From the NCBI RefSeq assembly GCF_025460805.1, contig NZ_JAMXFJ010000038.1, positions 1-39,848 of the forward strand: a stretch of DNA of 39,848 nucleotides. The letters are read 5' to 3'. The notes beneath the pieces are model-generated. The model was not told where the DNA came from and searched no databases. It worked only from the letters and a program-made list of their open reading frames with translations. This document shows, in pieces, positions 32,281 through 39,848 of this stretch (position 1 is its first letter; each line of letters starts with the position of its first letter). The stretch is from Microvirga sesbaniae (lineage in GTDB: Bacteria > Pseudomonadota > Alphaproteobacteria > Rhizobiales > Beijerinckiaceae). The translations under genes and the position numbers were made by a program.

Positions 32281-32687
32281 AAGCCTCCCTGAACTCGTGT
32301 GGTCATCTTTGGCTGAGAGCCGATCCACAAGGCCGGGAGGGGCAAAATGGAGCCCTGCCTCACTGCTGCGGTTCCTGAAGCCGCTCCCGGTCTGCCGTCC
32401 TTGTGTCCGCTAGGCTGGGGCCGGTGCGCATGCCTCAGTGGTCATCGCGGCAGAGTTCGGAGGTGGTTCCATGCTGAACCTCCTTTCCCGGGATGCACCG
32501 ATCTTCTCGTGACTGGTGCGCTGCGCGGGCAGCAGCGAAAGGGTCCGCCTCTCGTAGGGCAATGTCAAGAATGAACATGCCAGTTACCTGATCAATCTGC
32601 CTAAAGCCGAGCCTCCTGAACCGGGATTGCTCAGATAGAGGAAGTCACTATCCGCATGCGGTGTTGTAACTGGTTCGAGCGCTGCAT
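32281..32687. other. Intergenic region, nothing recognised
   Basis: About 400 bases between the cupin gene and the truncated IS6 transposase. It probably includes sequence that replaced the transposase C-terminus, but no second element is recognisable. Confidence 0.35.
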
Positions 32688-33010
32688 GCATCGACGGCGC
32701 GGTAGAGATACACCCACTTCCCCTTAACCCGGATCTATGTTTCGTCGACCCGCCAGGAACTGCTGCCCATACGAGGATGCGGACGGATGCGCTTCTCCAA
32801 CTCCGGTACATAGGCCTGGATCCACCGAAACAGGGTGGTGTGATCGACCTGAATGCCTCGATCGGAGAACATGTGCTCAAGATCGCGGTAGCTGATCGGG
32901 AACTGCAGGCACCAGCGCACCGACCACAGGATGGTCTCCGCCGTGAACTGCCGACCCTTGAACAGGTTCTTGTTATTCTGCTGCACCGCCAACCCCCGCA
33001 CCGCCCGCAC
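32688..33010 (-). pseudogene. Truncated IS6-family transposase
   Basis: The N-terminal half of an IS6 transposase: NLFKGRQFTAETILWSVRW, then ISYRDLEHMFSDRGIQVDHT and LFRWIQAYVPELEKRI, reaching the first catalytic Asp in SWRVDET. A TAG at 32735-32737 replaces the expected Tyr codon. Homology goes on to VYLYRAVDA near 32690 and then stops, so the second Asp and the Glu are gone. It differs from the complete IS6 copy at 38350, so it was not derived from it. Confidence 0.8.
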
Positions 33011-33086
33011 GTCATAGTCCAGGCAAGGAGACCCTCAAAGCTGCAACAGAGCTCACGGGAGAGTGCATGGGGCAGCGAACACCCAA

Positions 33087-34151
33087 TCAGATGAGGTGGC
33101 GCACTGCCAACTCGTTCTTCAGATAAGCATAATAGATCGGAGCAGCCACGAGACCGGCGATCCCGAAAACAGCCTCCATAACCAACATGGCCACAAGAAG
33201 CTCCCAGGCTCGGGCGCTGATGTGTGTTCCCATTACATGGGCGTTCACAAAATACTCCAGCTTGTGGATGGCGATCAGAAACAGGAGCGAGCTCAGGGCC
33301 AGTAGTGGGGACACACTTAGACTGACAACCACGATAGCGGTGTTGGAAATTAGGTTACCAATCACCGGCAGGAGCCCGGCAATGAAGGTCACAGCGATCA
33401 AGGTTTTCGTCAAAGGCAGCTGGACCCCAATCAACGGCACGAGGCCCAGCAGGTACAAACCCGTCAGGACGGTGTTCAGGGCGGAAATCCGCACCTGCGC
33501 GAACACTACGTTGCGGAATGCTTCGCCGAGCAGGCGCGTCCGCTCTCGTAACACTTGTGCTAGGGGGCCCTGCTCGGCCTCGCCCGCTTCGTGGCTGACG
33601 GCGATCATCGCTCCAATGACCATGCCAACAATGATGTGGACGAGCGCCCACCAGACGTCCTGACCCACCAGCCGGAGCTGGCCCGCGTTCTCACGCAGCC
33701 AAGCTGAGGCGGCGCCCTTCAGCTCCTGAGGATCGGCTGGGACATAGCTGCCGATCCAGTCGGGCAGCAGGGGACGGGCGCTCTCGATCACCTCGGCCAT
33801 GCGCCGCAGCAGAATGGCCAGGCTGTCCGGCCCGCCGGAAAGCAAGGACACCAGCCCGAGGATCGCTGCTCCGATGACAACGACCACGACCGTTGCGAGC
33901 AGCGACACAACCAGGATCTTGCCGGCCCGGCGGGTTACGAGGGTACTAGGGCGTGGAGCCAGGGCATGAACCAGTTCATGGACCAGCAAGCCAGACAGCA
34001 GGGAGGTGAGAAGGCCAGCCTTGAGCGCGCCGAGCAGGGCGACGGCCGCGAGGATTTGTGTCGCTGTCGTGAACCTCTGAGATTGGCTCAGCCCGCTTCG
34101 GGATGGAGGCGGTTCCTTGGGCGGGAGACCACGCCCGGAAACTTTGAGCAT
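33087..34151 (-). CDS. AI-2E family transporter (TqsA/PerM-type)
   Basis: A 354-residue membrane protein with about eight hydrophobic segments. Two lie near the N-terminus (residues 30-60 and 75-110), then comes a hydrophilic domain (~115-165), then the C-terminal helices including LYLLGLVPLIGVQLPLT and VTFIAGLLPVIGNLISN. The IAGLLPVIGNLI block is the hallmark of the AI-2E/UPF0118 family, some of whose members export autoinducer-2 or work as ion antiporters. The ATG at 34151 has AAGGTG 5 bases upstream. Substrate unknown; monocistronic. Confidence 0.88.
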   Translation of the reverse strand: MLKVSGRGLPPKEPPPSRSGLSQSQRFTTATQILAAVALLGALKAGLLTSLLSGLLVHELVHALAPRPSTLVTRRAGKILVVSLLATVVVVVIGAAILGLVSLLSGGPDSLAILLRRMAEVIESARPLLPDWIGSYVPADPQELKGAASAWLRENAGQLRLVGQDVWWALVHIIVGMVIGAMIAVSHEAGEAEQGPLAQVLRERTRLLGEAFRNVVFAQVRISALNTVLTGLYLLGLVPLIGVQLPLTKTLIAVTFIAGLLPVIGNLISNTAIVVVSLSVSPLLALSSLLFLIAIHKLEYFVNAHVMGTHISARAWELLVAMLVMEAVFGIAGLVAAPIYYAYLKNELAVRHLI

Positions 34152-34320
34152 CGCGCACCTTCGACTTCAACGAAGGATTCAATTGTGCTCACCATTCGAT
34201 CGACTGTCGACTAAATCCCCGGTTGGCGCGGTCCGGGCCGGGCGGCTGGACCCCTCAGGCAGCCCGGATGCTCCGTTCACCATCGCAAAAGGATCATGCC
34301 TGTCGGTCGTGACCAGGGCT

Positions 34321-34548
34321 TCAGAGGGCGGCGCGGAGCGGGTCCGAGGGATATCTTTGTAGATCAGGGCTCGCCTCCAGGATCGGCTTACTGGTCCTTC
34401 GGCGGCGCCAGGCCCCGATCATCATCTGGCGCAAGGGTGCTCTGAATTTGGGCAGAGCTCGCCAGATAAACAGCGTACAGGCCTTGCTGACGGCAACGAC
34501 GACGGCCATGCCATAGAGGAAGATGACCGGAGAGAAACTCTCGTTCAT
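34321..34548 (-). CDS. Possible small membrane protein
   Basis: A 75-residue frame with one hydrophobic segment (PVIFLYGMAVVVAVSKACTL) followed by a basic tail (WRRRRTSKP). The ribosome site is weak (GGTGA). It lies upstream of the AI-2E-type gene on the same strand. No family is recognised and it may not be expressed. Confidence 0.35.
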   Translation of the reverse strand: MNESFSPVIFLYGMAVVVAVSKACTLFIWRALPKFRAPLRQMMIGAWRRRRTSKPILEASPDLQRYPSDPLRAAL

Positions 34549-35064
34549 TTGTCACCGTTCTCTCGAGGTGCGAGCCAAAATACCACGAAGTCTGTCAAAT
34601 GACAGCACAGGGCCAGAGCGCCTACAGCAGGGTCAGAACCGGACCTGCTCCTGTTGGTACGCTAAGCTAAAACGGATCAGCAACCCTTCCAATAGGGCTT
34701 GCGGATCGACCCTGAACGGGGGGCTGGGGAGACTCGCGTCGATCAGATACAAATCGAAAGTACTGTATTAACCCACCTTCTCGCGCCAATTCGGACAGCG
34801 ATGCCCTCTCACAGGCAACGCCTCGAGAGCAGTACGCTTCTCCATCAGGTGTTCGGCCCGAGACAGCGGCTCAAACATCAGGATGTGAGCCGTCTTCAGC
34901 CATGGCGCGGTCCCTGGGTTAATATCACGGACCCTCGTTCTCGCTGCGTACTTGGTTAGCGTATGTGTGGGGCGGATCTTATTCCAACCCCGGACAGTCC
35001 CGATCGAGGAACACCCTACATAGTGAGAGCGTTGGAGCTTGCTATTGGCCGTAGGAGATCATCA
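34549..35064. other. Intergenic region, nothing recognised
   Basis: About 515 bases without a convincing gene until the tiny ORF at 35065. Open frames on both strands lack ribosome sites. No clear repeat or hairpin was seen. Confidence 0.4.
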
Positions 35065-35139
35065 GTGAACCGCATTATCTGGATTATCGGAGCCATCGTT
35101 GTCGTTCTCGCGATCCTCTCGCTCCTCGGGCTTCGATAA
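35065..35139 (+). CDS. 24-residue single-span membrane peptide
   Basis: A 24-codon ORF starting with GTG and ending in TAA. The product is almost entirely one membrane helix: NRIIWIIGAIVVVLAILSLL, then GLR. GGAG lies 8 bases before the GTG. Tiny proteins of this pattern, ending in a Gly-Leu-Arg or similar, recur across Hyphomicrobiales genomes, which argues for selection. Function unknown. Confidence 0.6.
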   Translation: MNRIIWIIGAIVVVLAILSLLGLR

Positions 35140-35196
35140 CTCGCTAAGGGACACTGCTCAACATCCGACGTCCGAGCTAGCTGAAGCTCAGCGGAT

Positions 35197-35694
35197 CTAC
35201 GGGAGCAGGTACTCCTCAAACGGCAGTGCGTCATCCGTGAGAGACTGGATGATAAGTTGACCCTCCGGGAGAGGCGCTGTTCCTGCACGGTCGTTCTCAA
35301 TCGTGCCGGTCGTCAGTTCCTGAGCAGGCGCAAGATCAGCAGCTATCCATGCAAAAGTTTCGTCCTCGTTAAGGTCAAGGAAGAGCTCAGGTGCAAGAGA
35401 TGCCTCTTCCTGCTTCTCAGCAGGTGTGACGCTGACCAGAACGGCTGGCTCGGAGCGGAGTCTCGCTAGATCACCGGTTAAGGTATCAGCTACAGACACG
35501 AGCTGAGCGGCCTCGGAAGGTGCGAAGGACGCTGGGCCCTGAAGTATTGCGAGATCCACCGCGATGAGAGCAGCCGTTTCAGTCTCATGAGCATCTACAA
35601 ACTGCTCAAGGCTGAGGAGGTCGACTTCGGCATGGACAGGAGCGGCAAAAGCTAACCCGGTGAGAAGGGCTACGGCACTGAGACGAACACTCAT
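35197..35694 (-). CDS. Exported acidic protein, unknown
   Basis: A 165-residue protein with a signal peptide (RLSAVALLTGLAFAAPVHA). The mature part is acidic and Leu/Ala-rich, with two similar segments (LEQFVDAHETETAALIAVDL and LFLDLNEDETFAWIAADLAP), suggesting an internal duplication. The ATG at 35694 is chosen because AGGAG lies 8 bases upstream; the open frame extends to 36288 but that part has no coding character. No family recognised. Confidence 0.65.
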   Translation of the reverse strand: MSVRLSAVALLTGLAFAAPVHAEVDLLSLEQFVDAHETETAALIAVDLAILQGPASFAPSEAAQLVSVADTLTGDLARLRSEPAVLVSVTPAEKQEEASLAPELFLDLNEDETFAWIAADLAPAQELTTGTIENDRAGTAPLPEGQLIIQSLTDDALPFEEYLLP

Positions 35695-36020
35695 TGGATG
35701 GCTCCTGGGTGCGAGTGAGGAGTTTGAGTGTTGCGAATGGCTGACTAACGCCGGTTTAGCAGACGTGGCTAAGGAACCGTTACACGGGCCCGCCTCTGGC
35801 CCTCCCAGAGTCAGAACAAGAGCGGTGCCCATCTCGCTGATCGTGTCATTGAGCAGCTCTTGTTCCAGACCCGACCACATGGCTGCGGAGTACGAAACAG
35901 GGCAGGAGCGTTTACAGGCACTTGCGGTCGGGTTTTCTTGCCCGCGCTGGCCAACGTCCATGGCACGGGCCGCCAGCTTTTCGCTTGCGGCGCCTGCTCC
36001 ACATCGCCGAGAGTGCCGGC
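35695..36020. other. Intergenic region, nothing recognised
   Basis: About 325 bases between two minus-strand small genes. The frame continuing through it is an overlap artefact. No repeat or terminator seen. Confidence 0.35.
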
Positions 36021-36317
36021 CTATTGCACCGTGAACGGCTCCTCGACCTCGCCCGTCAGGTCGATCCAGTAGGCGGAAAGCCGCTGCCAAGCGCCGCCGA
36101 GCCAGTCGGCTTCGGAGATCGTGAACACCTGCTCCCGAATGGCATAGCGCTCGACATCCGACCCATGCCGGCGAATGATGTTGAAGCCTATAATTGCCAC
36201 CGAAGCACAGGCCACCAAGGCGAGCGCTTTGGGATTGACTGAGGGCTGATCGTGATACGTGCAGGCAACGCCTAGCGTCACGGTCCACACCGTCGGGAAG
36301 GCTCGGCCGCCAACCAC
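36021..36317 (-). CDS. Small protein with one membrane segment
   Basis: A 98-residue protein. Residues ~30-50 (KALALVACASVAIIGFNIIR) form a membrane helix; the C-terminal ~45 residues are polar (SEADWLGGAWQRLSAYWIDL). The start is taken as GTG at 36317, supported by AAGGA 6 bases upstream. No family recognised. The next gene on the strand starts 320 bases downstream and is probably separate. Confidence 0.5.
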   Translation of the reverse strand: MVGGRAFPTVWTVTLGVACTYHDQPSVNPKALALVACASVAIIGFNIIRRHGSDVERYAIREQVFTISEADWLGGAWQRLSAYWIDLTGEVEEPFTVQ

Positions 36318-36370
36318 GTCAGTTCCTTATAATCCGCCTCAGTAGAGGCGCGAGACCACGGTACAGACGT

Positions 36371-36400
36371 AAAAAACCCTGCCCGTTGCGGGACAGGGCT
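36371..36400 (-). terminator. Minus-strand intrinsic terminator without an obvious gene
   Basis: On the minus strand, CCCTG and CCCG-type arms pair (36377-36385 with 36389-36398, one bulged A at 36393, loop of three) and are followed by six T residues (36376-36371). This is a good Rho-independent terminator shape. It lies ~50 bases before the GTG gene at 36317 and has no clear gene upstream, so it may end a short RNA or act as an attenuator. Confidence 0.45.
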
Positions 36401-36624
36401 AAGTCTCTCCTCGCCTTCGGAGTGTCCGAAAACAAGAACCAGTAGGGCATGCGGTCCCCACCCTGTCAAATCCACCAAGTGTTAACGGCTTGGTAAGCAC
36501 AATCACCGTTATGGCCTCGTCAAGGAGGGCTTAAACCGGAGCGGTGTTGTATCTTTGTCATAGTCTTTTTTTCCCGCCTCTCCATAAATTGTCTCAAGAT
36601 CTCCTCTCCTAAAGGATTCCCCTC

Positions 36625-37359
36625 ATGAAAACCCGTCTTCTCGGCTTGCTCGCCGCTACCACCCTCGCGACTGCTGGCATTTCCGCTGCTTCCGCCGCTG
36701 ATCTGCCGATGCGTGCCGCTCCGCCGGCTCCCTACATCGCTGCCGTCCCGGTCTTCACCTGGACCGGCTTCTACGTCGGTGCCCAGGTCGGCTATGGCTG
36801 GAATGCCAACGACAACAACATCGTTCTCCCGAACGGGTTCGTAGTGCAGAGCGGCGACTTTGGTGACAGCGGTGACGGCTTCCTGGCCGGTGTCCATGCT
36901 GGATACAACTACCAGATCGGCTCGTTCGTGATCGGTGTTGAAGGCGATGTCGAAGGCGTGTTCGGCGACGACAACGACGACGTGGTCATCATTGGCCCCG
37001 GCGGCGGCGTGTTCACGAACTACGGCTTCGCGGGCAACGCTCTCGACTGGCAAGGCTCGATCCGCGCTCGCGCCGGTTTCGCATTTGACCGCGCTTTGAT
37101 CTACGCAACCGGTGGTTTCGCGTTCGCCGGTGTCTCGGATGGTTTCGGCATCCTTGGCAACGATGACACGCTGAGCGGTTGGACGCTGGGTGCTGGTGTC
37201 GAATATGCCTTCACCAACAACCTGACCGCCCGTCTGGAATACCGTTACACCAACTTTGATGGTGGGGATAACTTCTTCAACAATGTTTCGCTCGGCAGCA
37301 ACGACATTGAATTCCACACGGTCCGTGCTGGCATCAGCTACAAGTTCAGCACCTACTAA
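36625..37359 (+). CDS. Omp25/31-like outer-membrane beta-barrel porin
   Basis: A 244-residue outer-membrane protein. The signal peptide ends ...ISAASAADLP; a Pro/Ala-rich linker leads to FTWTGFYVGAQVGYGW, the standard first strand of rhizobial Omp25/Omp31 family barrels. Later strands include GFLAGVHAGYNYQIGSFVIG and LDWQGSIRARAGFAFDRALI. It ends FHTVRAGISYKFSTY, with the terminal aromatic residue used for BAM insertion. AAGGA precedes the ATG. Codon use is highly biased (many C-ending codons), as expected for an abundant protein, and a strong terminator follows. Confidence 0.92.
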   Translation: MKTRLLGLLAATTLATAGISAASAADLPMRAAPPAPYIAAVPVFTWTGFYVGAQVGYGWNANDNNIVLPNGFVVQSGDFGDSGDGFLAGVHAGYNYQIGSFVIGVEGDVEGVFGDDNDDVVIIGPGGGVFTNYGFAGNALDWQGSIRARAGFAFDRALIYATGGFAFAGVSDGFGILGNDDTLSGWTLGAGVEYAFTNNLTARLEYRYTNFDGGDNFFNNVSLGSNDIEFHTVRAGISYKFSTY

Positions 37360-37384
37360 AAACCTGTCTTCGACAGGGACACAC

Positions 37385-37412
37385 AAGGCCCGGGCAAACA
37401 CCCGGGCCTTTT
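37385..37412 (+). terminator. Intrinsic terminator of the porin gene
   Basis: AAGGCCCGGG (37385-37394) and CCCGGGCCTT (37401-37410) form a perfect 10-bp stem with a 6-base loop, followed by TT. A smaller hairpin (CCTGTC-TTC-GACAGG, 37363-37377) lies between it and the stop codon. Confidence 0.88.
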
Positions 37413-37615
37413 GCGTTTCAGGTAGAGGAATGAGGAAACGGCGAGTCCAGTCCCTCAAGAGGACCGCAGCAGCCAAGCGCCGGCGCGGGTATCGAAACGT
37501 GTGGGCGCCGCAGGCTCATGTGAGATGTAATGGAGCAGCGAGGGGCTCACGAACGGGTTAATGATCCCAGTCAGGTTGCCCCAAAGAAAGAGCGCCCGCT
37601 CATGCGACCGGGTGC

Positions 37616-38062
37616 TCAAGGACCCGGCTCCTCTTGGGAAAAGCCGGTCTCCTCCTGCGAGAGTAGGTCGACGCCGTCTGTCCATTGAACCGAGTATTGG
37701 CTCCACCAGGTTAGGATGCACGGACCGGTCGTGTTCCGCATTAGACGGCCGGTCCATTGCCTCCAAGCATGGAAGTCGCCCTGGCTGAGTGTCCTGAACC
37801 GTCCTCGGCTGGGGCTTCTTACCGCCGTGCCGGTTGCCTTCGTCTTAGATCCCAGCCGACCCGCCTTCCAGGTATCGTAGATGCTTGTGGCCGCGATAGT
37901 GATCCCTGCCATCAGGCCGCACACCAGCAGAAAGACCATGAAGCGGTTCTCGGCTCTTGTGCCCCAGGTCCATGCAAGGTCAGCCAAATGTTGGATACGC
38001 CACTCGATCCAAGATGAGGGCAACAACGATAAACTGTTATCAGCCACTGGACAGGTAGACAT
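37616..38062 (-). CDS. Possible membrane protein, unknown
   Basis: A 148-residue frame with one hydrophobic segment (FMVFLLVCGLMAGITIAATS) near residue 50, then a basic stretch (AGRLGSKTKATGTAVRSPSRG) and a Trp-rich region. The start is uncertain: ATG at 38062 has no good ribosome site and the frame is open to 38212. No family recognised; may be a relic. Confidence 0.35.
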   Translation of the reverse strand: MSTCPVADNSLSLLPSSWIEWRIQHLADLAWTWGTRAENRFMVFLLVCGLMAGITIAATSIYDTWKAGRLGSKTKATGTAVRSPSRGRFRTLSQGDFHAWRQWTGRLMRNTTGPCILTWWSQYSVQWTDGVDLLSQEETGFSQEEPGP

Positions 38063-38253
38063 CCGGGTCAGTAATCTTTCGCCAACTTGCTCATTGGGTA
38101 GGCCCATGTACAACTTTGAGGAGCAAGGGCTAGCCGCTCTTGGTCCTTCTTTTTGGCCCATGCCACCCGAGCCCGCTGCCTTTTTGAATGTGCTGCTACT
38201 TAAGCTGCTCACGACAGGCGGTACTCATTTGATGTTGAAGGTCTACGTCCGGC

Positions 38254-38290
38254 CAATGTCCGATAAGTATGTAGGGATTATCGGACATTG
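38254..38290. repeat. Perfect 13-bp inverted repeat with 11-base spacer
   Basis: CAATGTCCGATAA (38254-38266) and TTATCGGACATTG (38278-38290) are exact inverse complements. The site ends 7 bases before the left inverted repeat of the IS6 element. Two 13-bp arms around a short core resemble a tyrosine-recombinase crossover site or the fused ends of another element. No protein for it is identified here. Confidence 0.6.
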
Positions 38291-38297
38291 ACGATGT

Positions 38298-39109
38298 GGT
38301 GCTGTCACGTTAACGCGGAGGAGATGCTCAGACGTATAGATGGTCCGGCATGCGCAACCCCGTCAGCTACAAACGCCATCGCTTTCCGCCTGAGATTATC
38401 GCCCATGCGGTGTGGTTGTATTTCAGATTTCCTCAGAGCCTGCGGCTGGTTGAGGAGATGCTGCTCGAGCGCGGCATTCTCGTCTCCTACGAGACGGTCC
38501 GCCGGTGGGCTTTGAAGTTCGGCCTAGCCTACACCCGCCGTCTCAGGTGCAAGACGCCGAGCCGCCGCGACATCTGGCACTTGGATGAGGTCGTGGTCAC
38601 GATATCTGGCAAAAAGCACTGGTTGTGGCGGGCGGTTGATCAGGACGGGTATGTCCTTGATGAAATCGTCCAGAGCCGACGCGACACCAAGGCCGCCAAG
38701 CGCCTGCTGAAGCGGCTGTTGAAGAAACAAGGCCGCCCACCTCGGCGAATGATCACCGACAAGCTCGGCTCCTACGCTGTTGCCCGACGTCAGATGATGC
38801 CAGACGTCGAGCACCGCTCGCATAAAGGGCTTAACAATCGGGCAGAGAATTCGCACCCGCCGTTTCGCCGACGCGAGCGGGCGAGGCAGGGCTTTCGATC
38901 CGCCAAAGGGCTACAGAGGTTCGTCAACGTGTTCTCTGCCGTCCGCAACCTTTTCGTTCTACCCGCTCCCGTCGCTCTGCCCGGGCTACCCACCTTCAAC
39001 GCCGCAACGCCATGGCGGGGTGGAAAGTCGCGGCGAATGTCGCCGCTTGAAGCTGTCATTGGGCCGAACTTGCTTCAATTGGCCCAAGGCCGGTTAACGT
39101 GACAACACC
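38298..39109 (+). mobile_element. Complete IS6-family insertion sequence
   Basis: GGTGCTGTCACGTTAAC (38298-38314) and GTTAACGTGACAACACC (39093-39109) are terminal inverted repeats with one mismatch in 17. The ~0.81-kb element holds one transposase gene whose stop codon lies inside the right repeat. No 8-bp target duplication is visible at the junctions, as happens after cointegrate-type IS6 rearrangements. Confidence 0.8.
38350..39102 (+). CDS. IS6-family transposase, intact
   Basis: A 250-residue DDE transposase: HTH-like N-terminus (HRFPPEIIAHAVWLYFRFP), then LERGILVSYETVRRW, first Asp in IWHLDEVVV, second Asp in ITDKLGSYAVA, and Glu in LNNRAENSHPPFRRRER. The C-terminal GFRSAKGLQRFVNVFSAVRN block is conserved in the family. 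Full length and frame are intact. IS6 elements move by replicative cointegrate formation. Confidence 0.93.
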   Translation: MRNPVSYKRHRFPPEIIAHAVWLYFRFPQSLRLVEEMLLERGILVSYETVRRWALKFGLAYTRRLRCKTPSRRDIWHLDEVVVTISGKKHWLWRAVDQDGYVLDEIVQSRRDTKAAKRLLKRLLKKQGRPPRRMITDKLGSYAVARRQMMPDVEHRSHKGLNNRAENSHPPFRRRERARQGFRSAKGLQRFVNVFSAVRNLFVLPAPVALPGLPTFNAATPWRGGKSRRMSPLEAVIGPNLLQLAQGRLT

Positions 39110-39307
39110 GCCAAACCCGTCCTGCGCCCTCACGGGTCAGAAAGGGTGTGTCGGGTCGCCTTGGCGAGGCCGACGGCGCTGAAAAGCGACCGGGGCCTCA
39201 AAGAGAGACCTGAATGGTCTCGCCTCTCAACGTAGCGAAAGCTTGATTCACTTCGCTTTGTTAGGCTAAGGTCAGGCCTATCAAGAGCTTAGTCTGAGGA
39301 CATAGTG

Positions 39308-39848
39308 ATGGTTTTTGGGGGCAGGGTAGGGAGGATCGAGGAGGAACAACCGTTCCCCTGCGCCAATTCCCTGCTGGAACTGCCGTGGGAGGCCGTCGCC
39401 GGCCCGCTCAAGCTGATCACGATCAGCATCCTGCGCTTCGACGCCCGGCTCGAGACCTCCGGCCTCGCGGTCGGGTGGCAGTCCCGCTGCGATATGACCG
39501 AGGTCGTGCGGGCGCTGCTCCTCGAAGCACACCTTGTCGATGTCGGGGACCTGATTCTGCAGGATGCCTGCATGGATGTGCGCCATCCCACGCACGAGCT
39601 TGTCCGCGCCGCGGCCGCCCTGCGGGCCCGGCGCACCGTTCTGGCTAGCAAGGCACCCTGGCCGCTATCGATCGACGGACTGGCCGCCCTGCGTGGCATC
39701 CGAGGCGTGGCGGAGCAGGCCCCCATCAGGGCCGGAAGCAAGAAGACCGATCCCGGCGGTGAGGAGGCCTACCTGCCCTATGCCAACGATGCCGATCCGT
39801 GGAAGGCGCACTTCGCGGAGACCGACGCGCTGCTCGCACGCACCAGCC
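39308..39848 (+). CDS. RHE_PE00001/DUF1612-family protein, 5' part
   Basis: An open frame of about 180 codons running off the window. It matches the RHE_PE00001 family (DUF1612 plus C-terminal HTH) found on rhizobial plasmids and mobile regions: ELPWEAVAGPLKLI, then WQSRCDMTEVVRALLLEAHL, VDVGDLILQDACMDVRHPTH and ELVRAAAALRARR. GAGGA lies 7 bases before the ATG at 39308. The HTH would lie beyond the edge. Function unknown; DNA binding is inferred from the family. Confidence 0.75.
   Translation, partial: MVFGGRVGRIEEEQPFPCANSLLELPWEAVAGPLKLITISILRFDARLETSGLAVGWQSRCDMTEVVRALLLEAHLVDVGDLILQDACMDVRHPTHELVRAAAALRARRTVLASKAPWPLSIDGLAALRGIRGVAEQAPIRAGSKKTDPGGEEAYLPYANDADPWKAHFAETDALLARTS

Noticed and set aside
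35695..36288. In-frame upstream extension of the exported acidic protein
   Set aside because: A signal peptide and a good ribosome site start at 35694; the extension is Arg/His-rich and overlaps another gene.
36278..36478. 66-codon minus-strand frame across the orphan terminator
   Set aside because: It overlaps the GTG-start gene and the terminator hairpin; no good ribosome site.
36520..37476. 318-codon open frame on the minus strand
   Set aside because: It lies antisense to the porin gene and is open only because of that gene's strong codon bias; no ribosome site or family.
1..39848. tRNA, rRNA and CRISPR arrays
   Set aside because: I looked for T-loop-like motifs, rRNA signatures and regularly spaced repeats and saw none that hold up; a dedicated search was not possible.

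Overview
The window looks like an accessory, transposon-rich stretch of a high-GC alphaproteobacterium of the order Hyphomicrobiales (Rhizobiales). A Methylobacteriaceae/Microvirga-like host is my best guess. This rests on family recognition only: DUF6894 proteins, a rhizobial-type tyrosine integrase relic, an Omp25/31-like porin, a 24-residue membrane peptide and an RHE_PE00001/DUF1612-type protein at the right edge. No rRNA, tRNA or CRISPR array was seen.

Layout, left to right. 1-5.8 kb: a vapBC toxin-antitoxin pair with a palindromic operator candidate, an orphan nucleotidyltransferase-like protein, an App1-type phosphatase, a short LuxR-type HTH protein and an AraC regulator. 6.5-7.9 kb: a small unknown gene and a prokaryotic ionotropic-glutamate-receptor-like channel. 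8.4-10 kb: an IS1182-type element whose transposase carries one extra base. 10.2-15.8 kb: a GNAT acetyltransferase, then a compact minus-strand operon (argininosuccinate-lyase-family enzyme, ABC permease, ABC ATPase, periplasmic binding protein) with a divergent LysR regulator. 16.3-17.7 kb: a GDSL esterase whose RTX tail is broken by three lesions. 17.9-21.3 kb: a BASS-type carrier and a 3-hydroxybutyrate dehydrogenase in one operon, with a divergent LuxR regulator. 21.6-22.2 kb: a Tat-exported cupin followed by an ORF that is nothing but a leader peptide.

22.4-23.8 kb: an intact IS110/IS1111-type recombinase with subterminal inverted repeats and a long 3' non-coding end, where a bridge RNA would be expected. 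24.1-28.6 kb: an orphan histidine kinase, a decayed outer-membrane protein, a DUF6894 protein, an OhrR-like MarR regulator facing a small exported protein, and a Crp/Fnr regulator. 28.9-33.0 kb: an integrase relic, an exported beta-carbonic anhydrase, a second DUF6894-like protein, an adenylate-cyclase fragment, a 58-residue charged protein, a cupin and a truncated IS6 transposase. 33.1-37.4 kb: an AI-2E-type permease, several small membrane or exported proteins (one of 24 residues) and a porin with a clear terminator. 37.6-39.8 kb: an uncertain membrane protein, a perfect 13-bp inverted repeat beside a complete IS6 element, and the 5' part of the RHE_PE00001-type gene.

The best-supported multi-gene system is the LysR / ArgH-like lyase / polar-amino-acid ABC transporter cluster. 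It reads as uptake plus C-N cleavage of an N-substituted aspartate such as argininosuccinate or an aminopolycarboxylate, not as arginine biosynthesis. The other items most worth a second look are the glutamate-receptor-like channel, the IS1111-type element with its putative guide-RNA end, the leader-only ORF, the tiny membrane peptide and the unexplained palindrome next to the IS6 element. Four relics (RTX tail, MetA-like protein, integrase, cyclase), a frameshifted transposase and a truncated transposase show that the region is turning over by insertion and decay.
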